Below are positions 1 to 8,894 of a DNA stretch of 48,288 bases, piece by piece. A program made the position numbers and the translations under genes. Source of the stretch: Candidatus Woesearchaeota archaeon (GTDB lineage: Archaea; Nanobdellota; Nanobdellia; Woesearchaeales; UBA11576); contig JABJCP010000036.1 in assembly GCA_018668595.1 (NCBI GenBank), positions 1 through 48,288 on the forward strand, written 5' to 3'. The notes under the pieces are model-generated. The model saw only the letters and a list, made by a program, of their open reading frames with translations, was not told the origin of the DNA and ran no database searches. The stretch's first letter is position 1; each line of letters opens with the position of its first letter.

Positions 1-15
1 TAATTTATTTTAATT

Positions 16-1701
16 TTAATCTACATTACTTGCAATCATATATTCATCATCATTTCTTTCAGGATAATCATTTCTTTGATGACATCCTCGACTTTCTTTT
101 CGCCATAATGCAGACTCTGCAATTATTTTTGCAGTTAATGCAAGATTTCTTAATTCAATTATTTCATGAGTTGGAAAAAAATTATAATAAATATCTGTAG
201 ATACATCGACTAGTGCAGTTAATGTTGCTACTGCTAACTTTAATCTTTGTTCATTTCTATCTATGCCACAAAGATTTGTCATTACTGTTCTTGTTGTATC
301 CCAAAACTGGTTCATTGTTGCAACATCTGCGATTCTTTCTTTAGAAGATGCACACCATCCAGGAATTTTAACTTCAGAAAATTTTTCTTCATCATGATTT
401 GCTAAAGCGTGTTCAATTGCAATTTTTCCATACAATGCTGCTTCTGTTAATGAGTTAGATGCTAATCTGTTTGCACCCATAAGTCCTGTATGTGCAACTT
501 CTCCAATTGCATAAAGATCTCGTATACTTGTTTCACTATTTTCATCGACGACAATTCCTCCACACATATAATGTGCTGCAGGAACTACAGGAATTGGATC
601 TTTAGAAATATCAATTCCTTTTTCTAAACAAGTTTTATAAATTTCCGGAAAGTTTGATTTAATATATTCTTTTGATTTACATGTTGCTTTCGTTGTTACA
701 TTAAGCCACACATGTTTTAGTCCTTTAGCTTTGATTTCAACATCAATTGCTTTTGCAACTACATCTCTTGTTGCGTGAGAACCTCGCACGTCATAATTTA
801 ATACAAAGTCTTCAAGTGAATCTTTTTCAAGAGTAAGAATACCGCCCATCTTTTCTCCTCTAAGTGCTTCTGTAATTAGAAATCTTTTTTTCGCATCTCC
901 TTCAAGATTTGCTTCATACAATACAGATGGATGAAATTGGAAAAATTCCATATTAGCAATATCCACGTCAGCTCTATGAGCCATTGCTATGCCATCGCCA
1001 GTTGCATTTTCAGGATTACTTGTATATTGAAATACTCTTCCTGCTCCTCCTGTTGCAAGAAATGTTTTTCCTGCTTTAATTGTTACTACGCTTTTATTTT
1101 GTCTATCTAAAACATATGCGCCATAACATTTATCATCTTCATTTTGATCTTTATCTAACCATTTTTTTGTAATAAGATTGATTGCAGTATGATATTCAAG
1201 AATATTTATATTCAGATCTGCTCTAACAACTTTTGCTAATGTTTCTTCAATTGCTTTTCCAGTAAAATCTCCAACACAATAAATTCTTGGTTTTGCATGT
1301 CCCCCTTCTTGATGAAGTTCATAAGGATATTCATCATCAGGATTTTCAGTAAATTCAACACCTTGGTTAATTAAAAATTCAATTCCATCATGTGCTTTTT
1401 CTGAAAATCGTTCAACAACTTCAGCATTACATAATCCTGCACCTGCTTTTAATGTATCTTGTGCATGCGATTCAAAACTATCTTTTTCATCTTCAACTCT
1501 CGACGGATCAACTGCTGCTGCTCCACCTTGTGCATAAAAAGTATTTGAATGTTCTATTTCTGTTTTTGTAACCAAAACAACTTTCTGACCGCTATTACTT
1601 AATTCGATTGCAGCTCGTAAGCCAGCAATACCACTACCAATAATAAGATAATCTGCAGTAATAAAATTCTTTTCTTCTGTTCGTTTTTCTTTTTTAGTCA
1701 T
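16..1701 (-). CDS. nadB: L-aspartate oxidase
   Basis: FAD enzyme that oxidises L-aspartate to iminoaspartate, the first step of de novo NAD synthesis; the product is normally used by quinolinate synthase (NadA), which is not in this window. The 561-aa protein starts with a dinucleotide-binding motif IGSGIAG (residues 21-27). It has the family stretch YAQGGAAAV (56-64), the active-site segment QEGGHAKPRI (131-140) and, later, HYMCGG and GEVAHTGLMGANRLASNSL, which are typical of NadB rather than succinate dehydrogenase. Length fits the family. It is the last gene of a minus-strand run, 2 nt after the stop of the Cys-rich gene, so probably co-transcribed. Identification is firm. Confidence 0.95.
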   Translation of the reverse strand: MTKKEKRTEEKNFITADYLIIGSGIAGLRAAIELSNSGQKVVLVTKTEIEHSNTFYAQGGAAAVDPSRVEDEKDSFESHAQDTLKAGAGLCNAEVVERFSEKAHDGIEFLINQGVEFTENPDDEYPYELHQEGGHAKPRIYCVGDFTGKAIEETLAKVVRADLNINILEYHTAINLITKKWLDKDQNEDDKCYGAYVLDRQNKSVVTIKAGKTFLATGGAGRVFQYTSNPENATGDGIAMAHRADVDIANMEFFQFHPSVLYEANLEGDAKKRFLITEALRGEKMGGILTLEKDSLEDFVLNYDVRGSHATRDVVAKAIDVEIKAKGLKHVWLNVTTKATCKSKEYIKSNFPEIYKTCLEKGIDISKDPIPVVPAAHYMCGGIVVDENSETSIRDLYAIGEVAHTGLMGANRLASNSLTEAALYGKIAIEHALANHDEEKFSEVKIPGWCASSKERIADVATMNQFWDTTRTVMTNLCGIDRNEQRLKLAVATLTALVDVSTDIYYNFFPTHEIIELRNLALTAKIIAESALWRKESRGCHQRNDYPERNDDEYMIASNVD

Positions 1702-1703
1702 TT

Positions 1704-2579
1704 TTAATTTTCCAATTCTATTAATTGTCTGTAACCTAATTCTATTCGAGACTCCATAGAATCTCCATAATTACTATACCCTCTAAAGTTATCACGAACC
1801 CACTTATCAGTTCCACAAAAATACGTGACACATATTTCGCTTTTGAAAAATTTGAGTGCACAACCGTTTCCAGTTGAATGAAACTTGCAAGGACTTTTTC
1901 TGTCTTCAATTTTTTCCAAACTATTTTTATACGCTTCTTCAACTTGATACGCTTCAAAAATTATTTCAGCACTGCAAGGTGATTCATACTTTGGTCGATC
2001 TTCATTACATGGAATACGAGAATAAACATCAAATCTGCTTCTAAACTCAGAATATCGAGAGTAATCACAACATCCAACATTGCCTCTATGACATGCTGCG
2101 CACATATCTTTCAAACCCAACAAATCATGTATTTTATCTAATTGTATTGTTCTAAATACATATTTACTTAGTTCTCGTCGTGCGTCAATATCATTTTCTT
2201 TTCTTGTTAAAAAACCATATTCAATCATTACATCTAACCATTCTGCTATTGCATTTTGTTTTAATTCAGGTTCAGAAAATAGATCTGGAAAAAACAACCA
2301 TTTTTTATTTTTATATTTTTCATCTTTTGGATTTTTCTTTTCCATTATTTCTGCTGCTACACTTTGTCTAAATGAGCCATAATTGTCAGAATCAACTGTT
2401 GAAAAATCTAAATCAACTTCTAAAAAGTCACTTAATAAACTTGTTAATCCTTCTGCATATTTTTTTCTAAAACCAAGATATAATTTATCATACTTTTCCT
2501 GGACTTCTTCATTAACAACAATATATCTAATAGATTTAACTTCCTCTTCTGTTTGTTTTTCTGATTTTGTTTGTGTCAT
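1704..2579 (-). CDS. Cys-rich protein, YkgJ-like metal-binding pattern
   Basis: 291 aa, not matched with certainty. The C-terminal half has a cysteine pattern like the YkgJ/UPF0153 'zinc- or iron-chelating' family: CAACHRGNVGCC near residue 160, then PCKFHSTGNGC and a C-x6-C (ICVTYFC) near 230-255. The N-terminal half is charged and mostly helical, with no clear domain. It lies immediately upstream of nadB in the same direction with a 2-nt gap, so translational coupling is likely; a role in cluster or cofactor handling is only inference. No Shine-Dalgarno site is visible in the 21 nt after the previous gene. The gene is real; the domain call is moderate. Confidence 0.7.
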   Translation of the reverse strand: MTQTKSEKQTEEEVKSIRYIVVNEEVQEKYDKLYLGFRKKYAEGLTSLLSDFLEVDLDFSTVDSDNYGSFRQSVAAEIMEKKNPKDEKYKNKKWLFFPDLFSEPELKQNAIAEWLDVMIEYGFLTRKENDIDARRELSKYVFRTIQLDKIHDLLGLKDMCAACHRGNVGCCDYSRYSEFRSRFDVYSRIPCNEDRPKYESPCSAEIIFEAYQVEEAYKNSLEKIEDRKSPCKFHSTGNGCALKFFKSEICVTYFCGTDKWVRDNFRGYSNYGDSMESRIELGYRQLIELEN

Positions 2580-2600
2580 TTTATTTTTTATTTTTAATTA

Positions 2601-2852
2601 TTAATTCAATACATCATAATCTGGATGCTCTGCTTGAAGTCTACATCTTTGTGCATATGCTTCAATTATTTCAGAATACAAAATATCTGAAGGTTTATCT
2701 TTATTTTTTTCTTCAAATCGTTTTACACTTTCAGCTGATAATTCCATACCTAATGCTAAATTTAACATATCTTCAGTAGAGTAATCTTCAAGTGAAAAAT
2801 CATCTAAAAAAGCATACTTTTCTTTTCCTTTATCATGAAATAAGCTTCCCAT
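2601..2852 (-). CDS. Small acidic protein, paralogue of the 86-aa gene upstream
   Basis: 83 aa, unrecognised. Acidic, predicted helical, no Cys pair or membrane segment. The C-terminus (AYAQRCRLQAEHPDYDVLN) resembles that of the 86-aa protein at 3651-3911 (YALEQKYLQQAKPGYDINN), so the two are probably diverged duplicates either side of the HExxH protease gene. A clear GAGGTGA Shine-Dalgarno site about 8 nt before the ATG supports the start. Its position suggests a partner or inhibitor of the protease, but nothing in the sequence proves this. Confidence 0.75.
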   Translation of the reverse strand: MGSLFHDKGKEKYAFLDDFSLEDYSTEDMLNLALGMELSAESVKRFEEKNKDKPSDILYSEIIEAYAQRCRLQAEHPDYDVLN

Positions 2853-2866
2853 TCTTTTTCACCTCA

Positions 2867-3646
2867 TTAATTTCTTTCATCAAAAAGTCCTTTTACTAAT
2901 TTGTCAGCAAGTTCATCCATCAAACTACATGTACTCCACCTTCTTGGAATTTCTGTTAATTTGTATCCTAATTTTATACTTTCTACAACTTTTTGTTTTG
3001 CATTACTGTAAAATGCAGGTGCTTTTTTCTCAACTTTAACATCATCAGGATAAACATCTACTAAGTATTCATCTGCACAATATGTTGCAAATCCTTCATT
3101 CCAGATTCTAAATTTTTCTTTTTCAACTTTTTGAGAATGCTCTCCTCCAAGCGCATACCAGACAGCGTGTGAAAGTTCGTGTACAACTGCTCTATCTAAT
3201 CCATCTAGTCTAGAACTTCCTACTGCTTGTTTGAATTTATTCATGAATAAGAAAGGAACATAGATTGTACCATTATCAAATTTAAAATCAAATTCATTTA
3301 GTGGTTTAAATTTTTCTACGGTTCCTGCCAATAACACTGCAAATTTTTGTGCTTTTTCATAATCTTTCTTTTCTTCTGCTGTTAATGATCGTCCTAATTT
3401 TTCTTCATCATCAACAATATCTTTTTGTGCAAATTCTACTACTTTATCAGATGCCCAACAAGAATAATCTTTTACTCCTTTTACGTCTAATTCAACTCCA
3501 AATTTAGCTTCTATTAACGGTTTGTAAAAATCAACTTTTTCTTGCACTAATGCAATTAGTTCATTTCTTTCTGATTGTGGAGTTGGCAAAATTACTTTTT
3601 TCGCAACAGTAATTAATTTTCTGTAATTATCAAACATTTTTTTCAC
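2867..3646 (-). CDS. HExxH zinc metallopeptidase, soluble
   Basis: 259 aa. The zinc motif HELSH is at residues 156-160 (VVHELSHAVWYALGG) and the likely third ligand is Glu184 in WNEGFATY, as in gluzincin (clan MA) peptidases. The N-terminal 110 residues are helical and charged. No signal peptide or membrane helix is visible, so a cytosolic enzyme is likely. An AGGTGA Shine-Dalgarno site precedes the ATG. It sits between two small paralogous genes (83 and 86 aa), all with good ribosome sites, as one operon. The substrate is unknown. Motif and spacing support a real protease; I cannot assign a named family. Confidence 0.8.
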   Translation of the reverse strand: MKKMFDNYRKLITVAKKVILPTPQSERNELIALVQEKVDFYKPLIEAKFGVELDVKGVKDYSCWASDKVVEFAQKDIVDDEEKLGRSLTAEEKKDYEKAQKFAVLLAGTVEKFKPLNEFDFKFDNGTIYVPFLFMNKFKQAVGSSRLDGLDRAVVHELSHAVWYALGGEHSQKVEKEKFRIWNEGFATYCADEYLVDVYPDDVKVEKKAPAFYSNAKQKVVESIKLGYKLTEIPRRWSTCSLMDELADKLVKGLFDERN

Positions 3647-3650
3647 CTTT

Positions 3651-3911
3651 TTAATTGTTTATATCGTAACCCGGTTTTGCTTGTTGCAAATATTTTTGTT
3701 CTAGTGCATACATTTTTGCTGCAAGTAAATCTGTTTTAGGAGGTTTAGTATTTCGACTACCTAATCTTCCAAATCGCATAACATCAGTTCCTAGTTCTGC
3801 ACAGAATTCTGCTGCTTCTCTTAACACAGTTCTTGCTTCATCATCTAGTTCTATACCAGATAAATCTAAATCTAATTCTGAGAATTCATCACCTGTTTCG
3901 TATTCACCCAT
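3651..3911 (-). CDS. Small acidic protein, paralogue of the 83-aa gene
   Basis: 86 aa, unrecognised. The N-terminus is very acidic (EFSELDLDLSGIELDDEA), then helical, ending in KPGYDINN, which matches the HPDYDVLN tail of the 83-aa protein downstream. GAGGTGA lies at good spacing before the ATG. Its stop is 4 nt before the protease start, so the genes are probably translationally coupled. Function unknown. Confidence 0.75.
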   Translation of the reverse strand: MGEYETGDEFSELDLDLSGIELDDEARTVLREAAEFCAELGTDVMRFGRLGSRNTKPPKTDLLAAKMYALEQKYLQQAKPGYDINN

Positions 3912-3949
3912 CTTTTTTTCACCTCTTTAATTATAACAAATTTTAAAAA

Positions 3950-4180
3950 TTATTTTTTTCTTTCAGCTAATTTTTTTTCTACTGATCTGTACAATTCTTT
4001 TTTTATACAATATCCGCAATCAATTGTTCCACCTGTCAAACACATATGTCTTACAACCTCTCCAACAGCTCCATTTTCATATCTTGGAACCCAAAGTGCC
4101 AGGTGTTCTTCAATTGCAGGACAAGTTTTCTCAAATTTTCCCATTTGTTTCATTAATTCAGCTAATGCATCTTTATTCAT
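3950..4180 (-). CDS. Small four-Cys protein, first gene of the nadB operon
   Basis: 76 aa, unrecognised. Four cysteines (CPAIEE, then HMCLTGGTIDCGYC) could bind zinc or a cluster, with CGYC as a C-x2-C pair; the C-terminus is lysine-rich. A GAGGT ribosome site stands 8 nt before the ATG. A TATA-like GTTTAAATAG (minus strand, 4231-4240) lies upstream, so this is probably the first gene of the run ending in nadB. Function unknown. Confidence 0.7.
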   Translation of the reverse strand: MNKDALAELMKQMGKFEKTCPAIEEHLALWVPRYENGAVGEVVRHMCLTGGTIDCGYCIKKELYRSVEKKLAERKK

Positions 4181-4230
4181 TTTTTTTACCTCTAATATTA
4201 TATGTTATTTAATAGTAAGAAAAATTACAA

Positions 4231-4240
4231 CTATTTAAAC
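4231..4240 (-). promoter_or_regulatory. TATA-like box for the minus-strand operon
   Basis: Minus-strand GTTTAAATAG, about 50 bp before the ATG at 4180. This implies a roughly 25-nt leader containing the GAGGT site, unlike the leaderless genes elsewhere in the window. Confidence 0.45.
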
Positions 4241-4253
4241 CTTTCGCTTTTTA

Positions 4254-4269
4254 ACCACTTAACAGTGGT
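4254..4269. promoter_or_regulatory. Inverted repeat between divergent promoters
   Basis: ACCACT-TAAC-AGTGGT, perfect 6-bp arms with a 4-nt spacer. It lies between the minus-strand operon promoter and the TATA box of the DUF4143 ATPase gene, so it could be a regulator site. Only one copy was noticed. Confidence 0.35.
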
Positions 4270-4334
4270 GAAAATAACTAAAAAATCAAGAAAAGCCCTT
4301 TTCATTTATAAAACCTTCCAGCAGGATGGAAACA

Positions 4335-4342
4335 TTTATATA
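4335..4342 (+). promoter_or_regulatory. TATA box of the DUF4143 ATPase gene
   Basis: TTTATATA centred about 28 bp before the ATG at 4366. With no Shine-Dalgarno site in between, this supports a leaderless transcript beginning at the ATG. Confidence 0.55.
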
Positions 4343-4365
4343 GAATTAACAGTTTTTAATGTAAT

Positions 4366-5577
4366 ATGCTGACAACAAAAGATTTTCAAACCATAACAAA
4401 TCAATATCCCTTAGATTCAACAGGATATATAAGAAAAAAATATATTGAAAAATTAATTCCTGCATTAAATAGAAAAGAAATATTAATACTAAAAGGAATA
4501 AGACGAAGTGGAAAAACCACAATTCTAAAACAATTGATTAATCACTTAATCAAAACAGGAGTAAAAAAACAGCAAATATTATATGTTAATTTTGATGACT
4601 TCAATTTTTTACCTCATTTAAACATAGATCTCCTAGAATTTATATTGAAACAACTAGATCTTAGTTCAAAATGCTATTTATTTTTGGATGAAATACAAAA
4701 AATTCCTCAATTTGAAAGTTGGCTACGAACACATTATGAACGAGAAACTAATGTTAAATTCATCATATCAGGATCAACATCATCACTTCTTTCCAAAGAA
4801 CTTGGAACAGTTTTAACAGGAAGAAACTTAACTTTTGAAATATTTCCTTTCGATTATTTAGAATTTAAAGATTGTTCTAATTCAAGTTTCGAGGAATTTA
4901 TAACTTATGGAGGATTCCCCGAAATTGTTCTAGAAAAAAATGTTGAAACCAAATTTAAATTATTAAGAAATTATGTTACAGATATTATTAATAAAGACAT
5001 ATTTGAAAAAAATAAAATTAAGGATCCTAAACAATTTATGTATTTCACACAATTTATATTCAATAATCCAGGAGTAAGACTAAGCATCAATAAATTATCT
5101 AAAGAACTCGCAATTAGTAAAGATACAGTTAAAAATTACGTGCATTACATGATAGAAAGTTATTTAATTTTTGAAGTCCCTTTTTTTTCATATTCATCAA
5201 AATCTAAATTCATAGCAAGTAATTTACCTAAATATTATGTTCTTGACAATGGTTTTTATTTAGTAAACACTACAAGAAAAGAAAAAAGCAAACAAACTGA
5301 AGCAATAATAGCTCAGAAATTTTTTAGAGAATCAAAAGAAATATTTTACTGGAAAGGTCAAAACGAAGTTGATTTTGTGATTAATAATAATGCATATAAT
5401 GTAGTTTCTTCAAATGACATTCCTGATAGAGAATTTGTCGGATTAAAAGAAATTTCAAAACGTTTTAAACACGTAAAAAAATTAAATATATTGTGCAAAG
5501 AATCAAATTCATCAAAAGATGACATAAATATTTTAGAAATAGAAAATTTTCTTAGTAAATTCAATAAACTTATTTAA
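4366..5577 (+). CDS. AAA+-type ATPase with DUF4143 domain
   Basis: 403 aa. Walker A GIRRSGKTT is at residues 44-52 and Walker B YLFLDEIQ at about 103-110. SGSTSSLLSKE near 140 and TGRNLTFEIFPF are typical of the archaeal/bacterial AAA_14 (DUF4143) ATPases. The middle region is a winged-helix-like segment (LSKELAISKDTVKNYVHYM). The C-terminal nuclease-like fold keeps YWKGQNEVDFVI, matching the E-VDFV signature of the DUF4143 C-terminus. These proteins are common in archaea and have no settled role. The gene stands alone, facing the same way as polB, with its own promoter. Confidence 0.9.
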   Translation: MLTTKDFQTITNQYPLDSTGYIRKKYIEKLIPALNRKEILILKGIRRSGKTTILKQLINHLIKTGVKKQQILYVNFDDFNFLPHLNIDLLEFILKQLDLSSKCYLFLDEIQKIPQFESWLRTHYERETNVKFIISGSTSSLLSKELGTVLTGRNLTFEIFPFDYLEFKDCSNSSFEEFITYGGFPEIVLEKNVETKFKLLRNYVTDIINKDIFEKNKIKDPKQFMYFTQFIFNNPGVRLSINKLSKELAISKDTVKNYVHYMIESYLIFEVPFFSYSSKSKFIASNLPKYYVLDNGFYLVNTTRKEKSKQTEAIIAQKFFRESKEIFYWKGQNEVDFVINNNAYNVVSSNDIPDREFVGLKEISKRFKHVKKLNILCKESNSSKDDINILEIENFLSKFNKLI

Positions 5578-5637
5578 TAAGACGTCACTATATTAACAAC
5601 ATTTATAAAACAAAACACTTGTAAATTTTACAAAATC

Positions 5638-5647
5638 TTTATATAAA
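5638..5647 (+). promoter_or_regulatory. TATA box of polB
   Basis: TTTATATAAA centred 27 bp before the ATG at 5669; a leaderless mRNA is likely. Confidence 0.6.
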
Positions 5648-5668
5648 CGCATTTCTTTCATACCCAAT

Positions 5669-8158
5669 ATGGCTGAAGACAACAAAAAAGAGCCAAAAAG
5701 CGTATTATTCTATCCAATTGATTTTAAATACAGAATCGTTGGAGGTAAGGCAATTATCTACATTTATGGACGTACAAAAGATGGACAAAGAATTTGCATA
5801 AAAGATCCAAATTTTGAACCTTATTTCTATATTATTCCAGAACCAAACACTAACACAGATCAACTAATCAAAAAAGCAAAAGAAGCAGTTGTAGAAAAAC
5901 GTGGTTTTGAAGGTAACATTGTAAGAACTGAAATGGTTGAAAAAAAATTCAAAAATCAAACAATTCAAGCAATCAAAGCATATGCCAATATTCCAAGGTC
6001 AGTTCCTCATTTAAGAAAAGAAATCAGAGGATACGAAGGAGTAGAAACAATTTTAGAATATGATATTTTATTTGCAAGAAGATACATATTAGATAAACAC
6101 CTAATCCCTTTAACTCTGACAAGAGTTCAAGGTAAATTTGTTGAAGAACGAAATCGCGTTCCAGTATTTGAAATAACAAATATTGAACCTGAATCTTCAG
6201 ATACATATGACGAACCAAAAATTCTCGCATTTGACATCGAAGTCTATAATCCTAGGGGTAAAGTTTCTATGCCTGAAAAATTTCCTATTGTAATGCTTTC
6301 ATTATATGGAAAAAATTTTAAAAAAGTAATTACTTGGAAAAAATTCAAAACAAATCATAATTACATTGAATTTGTTGACGGTGAAGCAGAACTTATAGAG
6401 AAATTTAAAGAATATGTTGAAGAGCAAGCACCCGATTTGCTAGTCGGATATTATTCTGATGGTTTTGACTTCCCCTACATTCTAACAAGAGCTGAAAAGT
6501 ATAAAATAAAATTAGACATGAATTCGGATTACAGCACAGTAAAAAAATCTGGAAGAGAATTTTCTGAAGTTATAACAACAGGAATGATTCATTTAGATAT
6601 AATTAACTTCATTAGACGAGTAATTTCTAGAAAACTAAAAACAGATAGCTTAAAACTAGGAGATGTTGCAACAGAATTATTAGGGGATACAAAAGATGAT
6701 GTTGACATAAATCTATTGGCACAAGCATGGGATGAAACACAACCACTCCTATCAGATTTTGCAAAATATAATCTTAAAGATTCAAAACTAACTTATGAAT
6801 TAACTGAAAAAGCATTACCAAATCTTATTGAACTTGTAAAGCTCGTCGGACAACCAATTTCTGCAATTAATAAAATGTCCTTTTCTCAATATGTTGAATG
6901 GTTTTTAATGCGTTACACATCCGAATTTAATATGCTGATTCCTAACAGGCCAGGATACAATCAATTAACAGAAAGAAAAGGTGAGCGTGTTAAAGGTGCT
7001 TTTGTTTTTGAACCAAAACCTGGACTTTATCATAACATTGTTGTTTTTGATTTCAGAAGTCTATATCCTACAATCATAACTGCACATAACATTTCTCCTG
7101 AAACAATTAATTGTGATTGTTGTGAAAATGAAGTAAAACATGTTCCTATAGATAACAAAAATTTGTGGTTCTGCAAAAAGAAAAAAGGATTTTTCTCGTC
7201 AGTATTAACAGAAGTAATAACTAGAAGAATGAGGATTAAAGAAATCATAAAAACTGCTGATGAAAAAAAACAAGTTCTTCTCGATGCAAGACAAGACAGT
7301 TTAAAGATTTTGGCAAATGCATTTTATGGATATTTAGGATTTTTCGCAGCACGTTGGTATAGTAAAGATTGTGCAAGATCTGTTACTGGTTATGGTCGAG
7401 ATTACATCCATAAAGTAATTAATGGTGCAAACGAAAAAGGTTTTGAAGTAATTTATTCTGATACAGACAGTATTTTTTTAAATCTTAAAGGTAAATCTAA
7501 TGAAGATGCTATTAAATTTATGGAAGAAGTTAATTATGATCTTCCTGGTTTGATGGAACTTGAATATGAAGGTTTTTATCCTGCTGCTCTTTTTGTTTCT
7601 GCAAAATCAAGTGATGAAGGTGCAAAAAAGAAATATGCTCTTATCGACGAGGATGGTTACATAACTATTAAAGGTTTTGAAGCAGTCAGAAGAAATTGGT
7701 CTATTATCGCAAAAGAAGTTCAACAAAAAGTAATTAATATTCTTCTAAGAGATAATGAACCTCAAAAAGCATACGACCATGTAAAAGATGTGATCCATAA
7801 ATTAAGAAAACGCGAAGTTCCTGTAAAAAAAGTTATAATAAACACTCAACTCACAAAACCAATTTCTGAATACGATAATATCGGACCTCATGTTGCAGTT
7901 GCAAAACGAATGCATGCAAAAGGAGTTGAAATTGTACCAGGAATGATTATTAGTTATGTGGTTACTGTAGGAAAAGATAAAATTAGAGATAGAGCAAAAA
8001 CCCCTGATGAAATTGAAAACAATGAATATGATCCTGATTATTATATCAATCATCAAATTATTCCTGCTGTAGATAGACTTCTTAATGTATTTGGTTATTC
8101 TAAAGATGATTTAGCTGAAAAAAAAGGTCAGAAAAAGTTAGATGCTTTTTTTGGATGA
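5669..8158 (+). CDS. polB: Family-B DNA polymerase with C-terminal PIP box
   Basis: Replicative or repair DNA polymerase, 829 aa, near the usual archaeal PolB length. The exonuclease domain has ExoI FDIEVYN (188-194, acidic D189 and E191), ExoII YYSDGFDFPYI and ExoIII YNLKDSKLTYEL, so proofreading residues are intact. The polymerase domain has motif A DFRSLYPTII (about 460), motif B KILANAFYGYLGF and motif C YSDTDSIF (about 595-602), all intact. A CDCCENEVKH segment after motif A could bind zinc. The last residues, QKKLDAFF, fit the QxxLxxFF PCNA-interacting box exactly. No intein interrupts the conserved motifs. Transcribed from its own TATA box; the next gene downstream has a separate one. 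Confidence 0.97.
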   Translation: MAEDNKKEPKSVLFYPIDFKYRIVGGKAIIYIYGRTKDGQRICIKDPNFEPYFYIIPEPNTNTDQLIKKAKEAVVEKRGFEGNIVRTEMVEKKFKNQTIQAIKAYANIPRSVPHLRKEIRGYEGVETILEYDILFARRYILDKHLIPLTLTRVQGKFVEERNRVPVFEITNIEPESSDTYDEPKILAFDIEVYNPRGKVSMPEKFPIVMLSLYGKNFKKVITWKKFKTNHNYIEFVDGEAELIEKFKEYVEEQAPDLLVGYYSDGFDFPYILTRAEKYKIKLDMNSDYSTVKKSGREFSEVITTGMIHLDIINFIRRVISRKLKTDSLKLGDVATELLGDTKDDVDINLLAQAWDETQPLLSDFAKYNLKDSKLTYELTEKALPNLIELVKLVGQPISAINKMSFSQYVEWFLMRYTSEFNMLIPNRPGYNQLTERKGERVKGAFVFEPKPGLYHNIVVFDFRSLYPTIITAHNISPETINCDCCENEVKHVPIDNKNLWFCKKKKGFFSSVLTEVITRRMRIKEIIKTADEKKQVLLDARQDSLKILANAFYGYLGFFAARWYSKDCARSVTGYGRDYIHKVINGANEKGFEVIYSDTDSIFLNLKGKSNEDAIKFMEEVNYDLPGLMELEYEGFYPAALFVSAKSSDEGAKKKYALIDEDGYITIKGFEAVRRNWSIIAKEVQQKVINILLRDNEPQKAYDHVKDVIHKLRKREVPVKKVIINTQLTKPISEYDNIGPHVAVAKRMHAKGVEIVPGMIISYVVTVGKDKIRDRAKTPDEIENNEYDPDYYINHQIIPAVDRLLNVFGYSKDDLAEKKGQKKLDAFFG

Positions 8159-8223
8159 TATATAATTCTATTAAAGCCCCCCTATTTGAATTAACTACTA
8201 TTAAGTAATTAAAAATGGAAACA

Positions 8224-8231
8224 TTTAAATA
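8224..8231 (+). promoter_or_regulatory. TATA-like box of the 183-aa gene
   Basis: TTTAAATA about 45 bp before the ATG at 8273, implying a short leader of about 20 nt. No good Shine-Dalgarno site is visible. Confidence 0.35.
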
Positions 8232-8272
8232 ATAGAACAACACCTAAAAAAATTAGAACTAAATAAACCAAA

Positions 8273-8824
8273 ATGACTCAAACTAAACAATACAATCAAG
8301 AAAAACTTGAAATAATTACAATAATGAACTCCATTTATAATGAAGGAGGTAGACCTGGCATTCATGATTGGTCTAAATCCCAAGTAAACTTTGCTGCAGA
8401 TTATGTTCTAAATTTACTAGATGGAAAATATGTCGATCCAGAGACACAACAAGAATTACAAGTCAGAGCAAATGCTCCACAAGATTTAATTTTTGAAAGA
8501 TCAATAAATTCATTTACAGACTTCACAAGCGAAGGTATTCCCTTTTTATTTTATCAAGATAAAAAAATAGCAGATGAAAAATTAGAACAAATCGCAAAAA
8601 AAATAATAAATAACTTAAGTAAAACAAATTTTCAAAATCGAGAATATGCAAGAACTGCACTCGCAATTTTAACTGATACTCTGTTTCCAAAAAAAGTATT
8701 ACTTTCTGCACAAAATAGTTGGGTTGATGACGAGAATGTTAATTATGATCCAGAAATAACAAACAACAAAATAATTCCTGAAGCAATCGAGTATGTAAAA
8801 AGAAAATCCATATTTCTAAAGTAA
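8273..8824 (+). CDS. Hypothetical soluble protein
   Basis: 183 aa, unrecognised. Mostly helical by composition, with no signal peptide, membrane segment or metal motif. It begins MTQTK, as does the 291-aa Cys-rich protein, but the rest is not similar. It lies downstream of polB with its own promoter-like TTTAAATA. Codon use and A+T content resemble its neighbours and the frame is clean over 183 codons, so I take it as a real gene of unknown role. Confidence 0.75.
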   Translation: MTQTKQYNQEKLEIITIMNSIYNEGGRPGIHDWSKSQVNFAADYVLNLLDGKYVDPETQQELQVRANAPQDLIFERSINSFTDFTSEGIPFLFYQDKKIADEKLEQIAKKIINNLSKTNFQNREYARTALAILTDTLFPKKVLLSAQNSWVDDENVNYDPEITNNKIIPEAIEYVKRKSIFLK

Positions 8825-8894
8825 TTTCGAAAAATTTACTGAATTAAGATTAAAAAATTATTAATGAAAAAAAATTTAAAAAATAAAAATCAAT

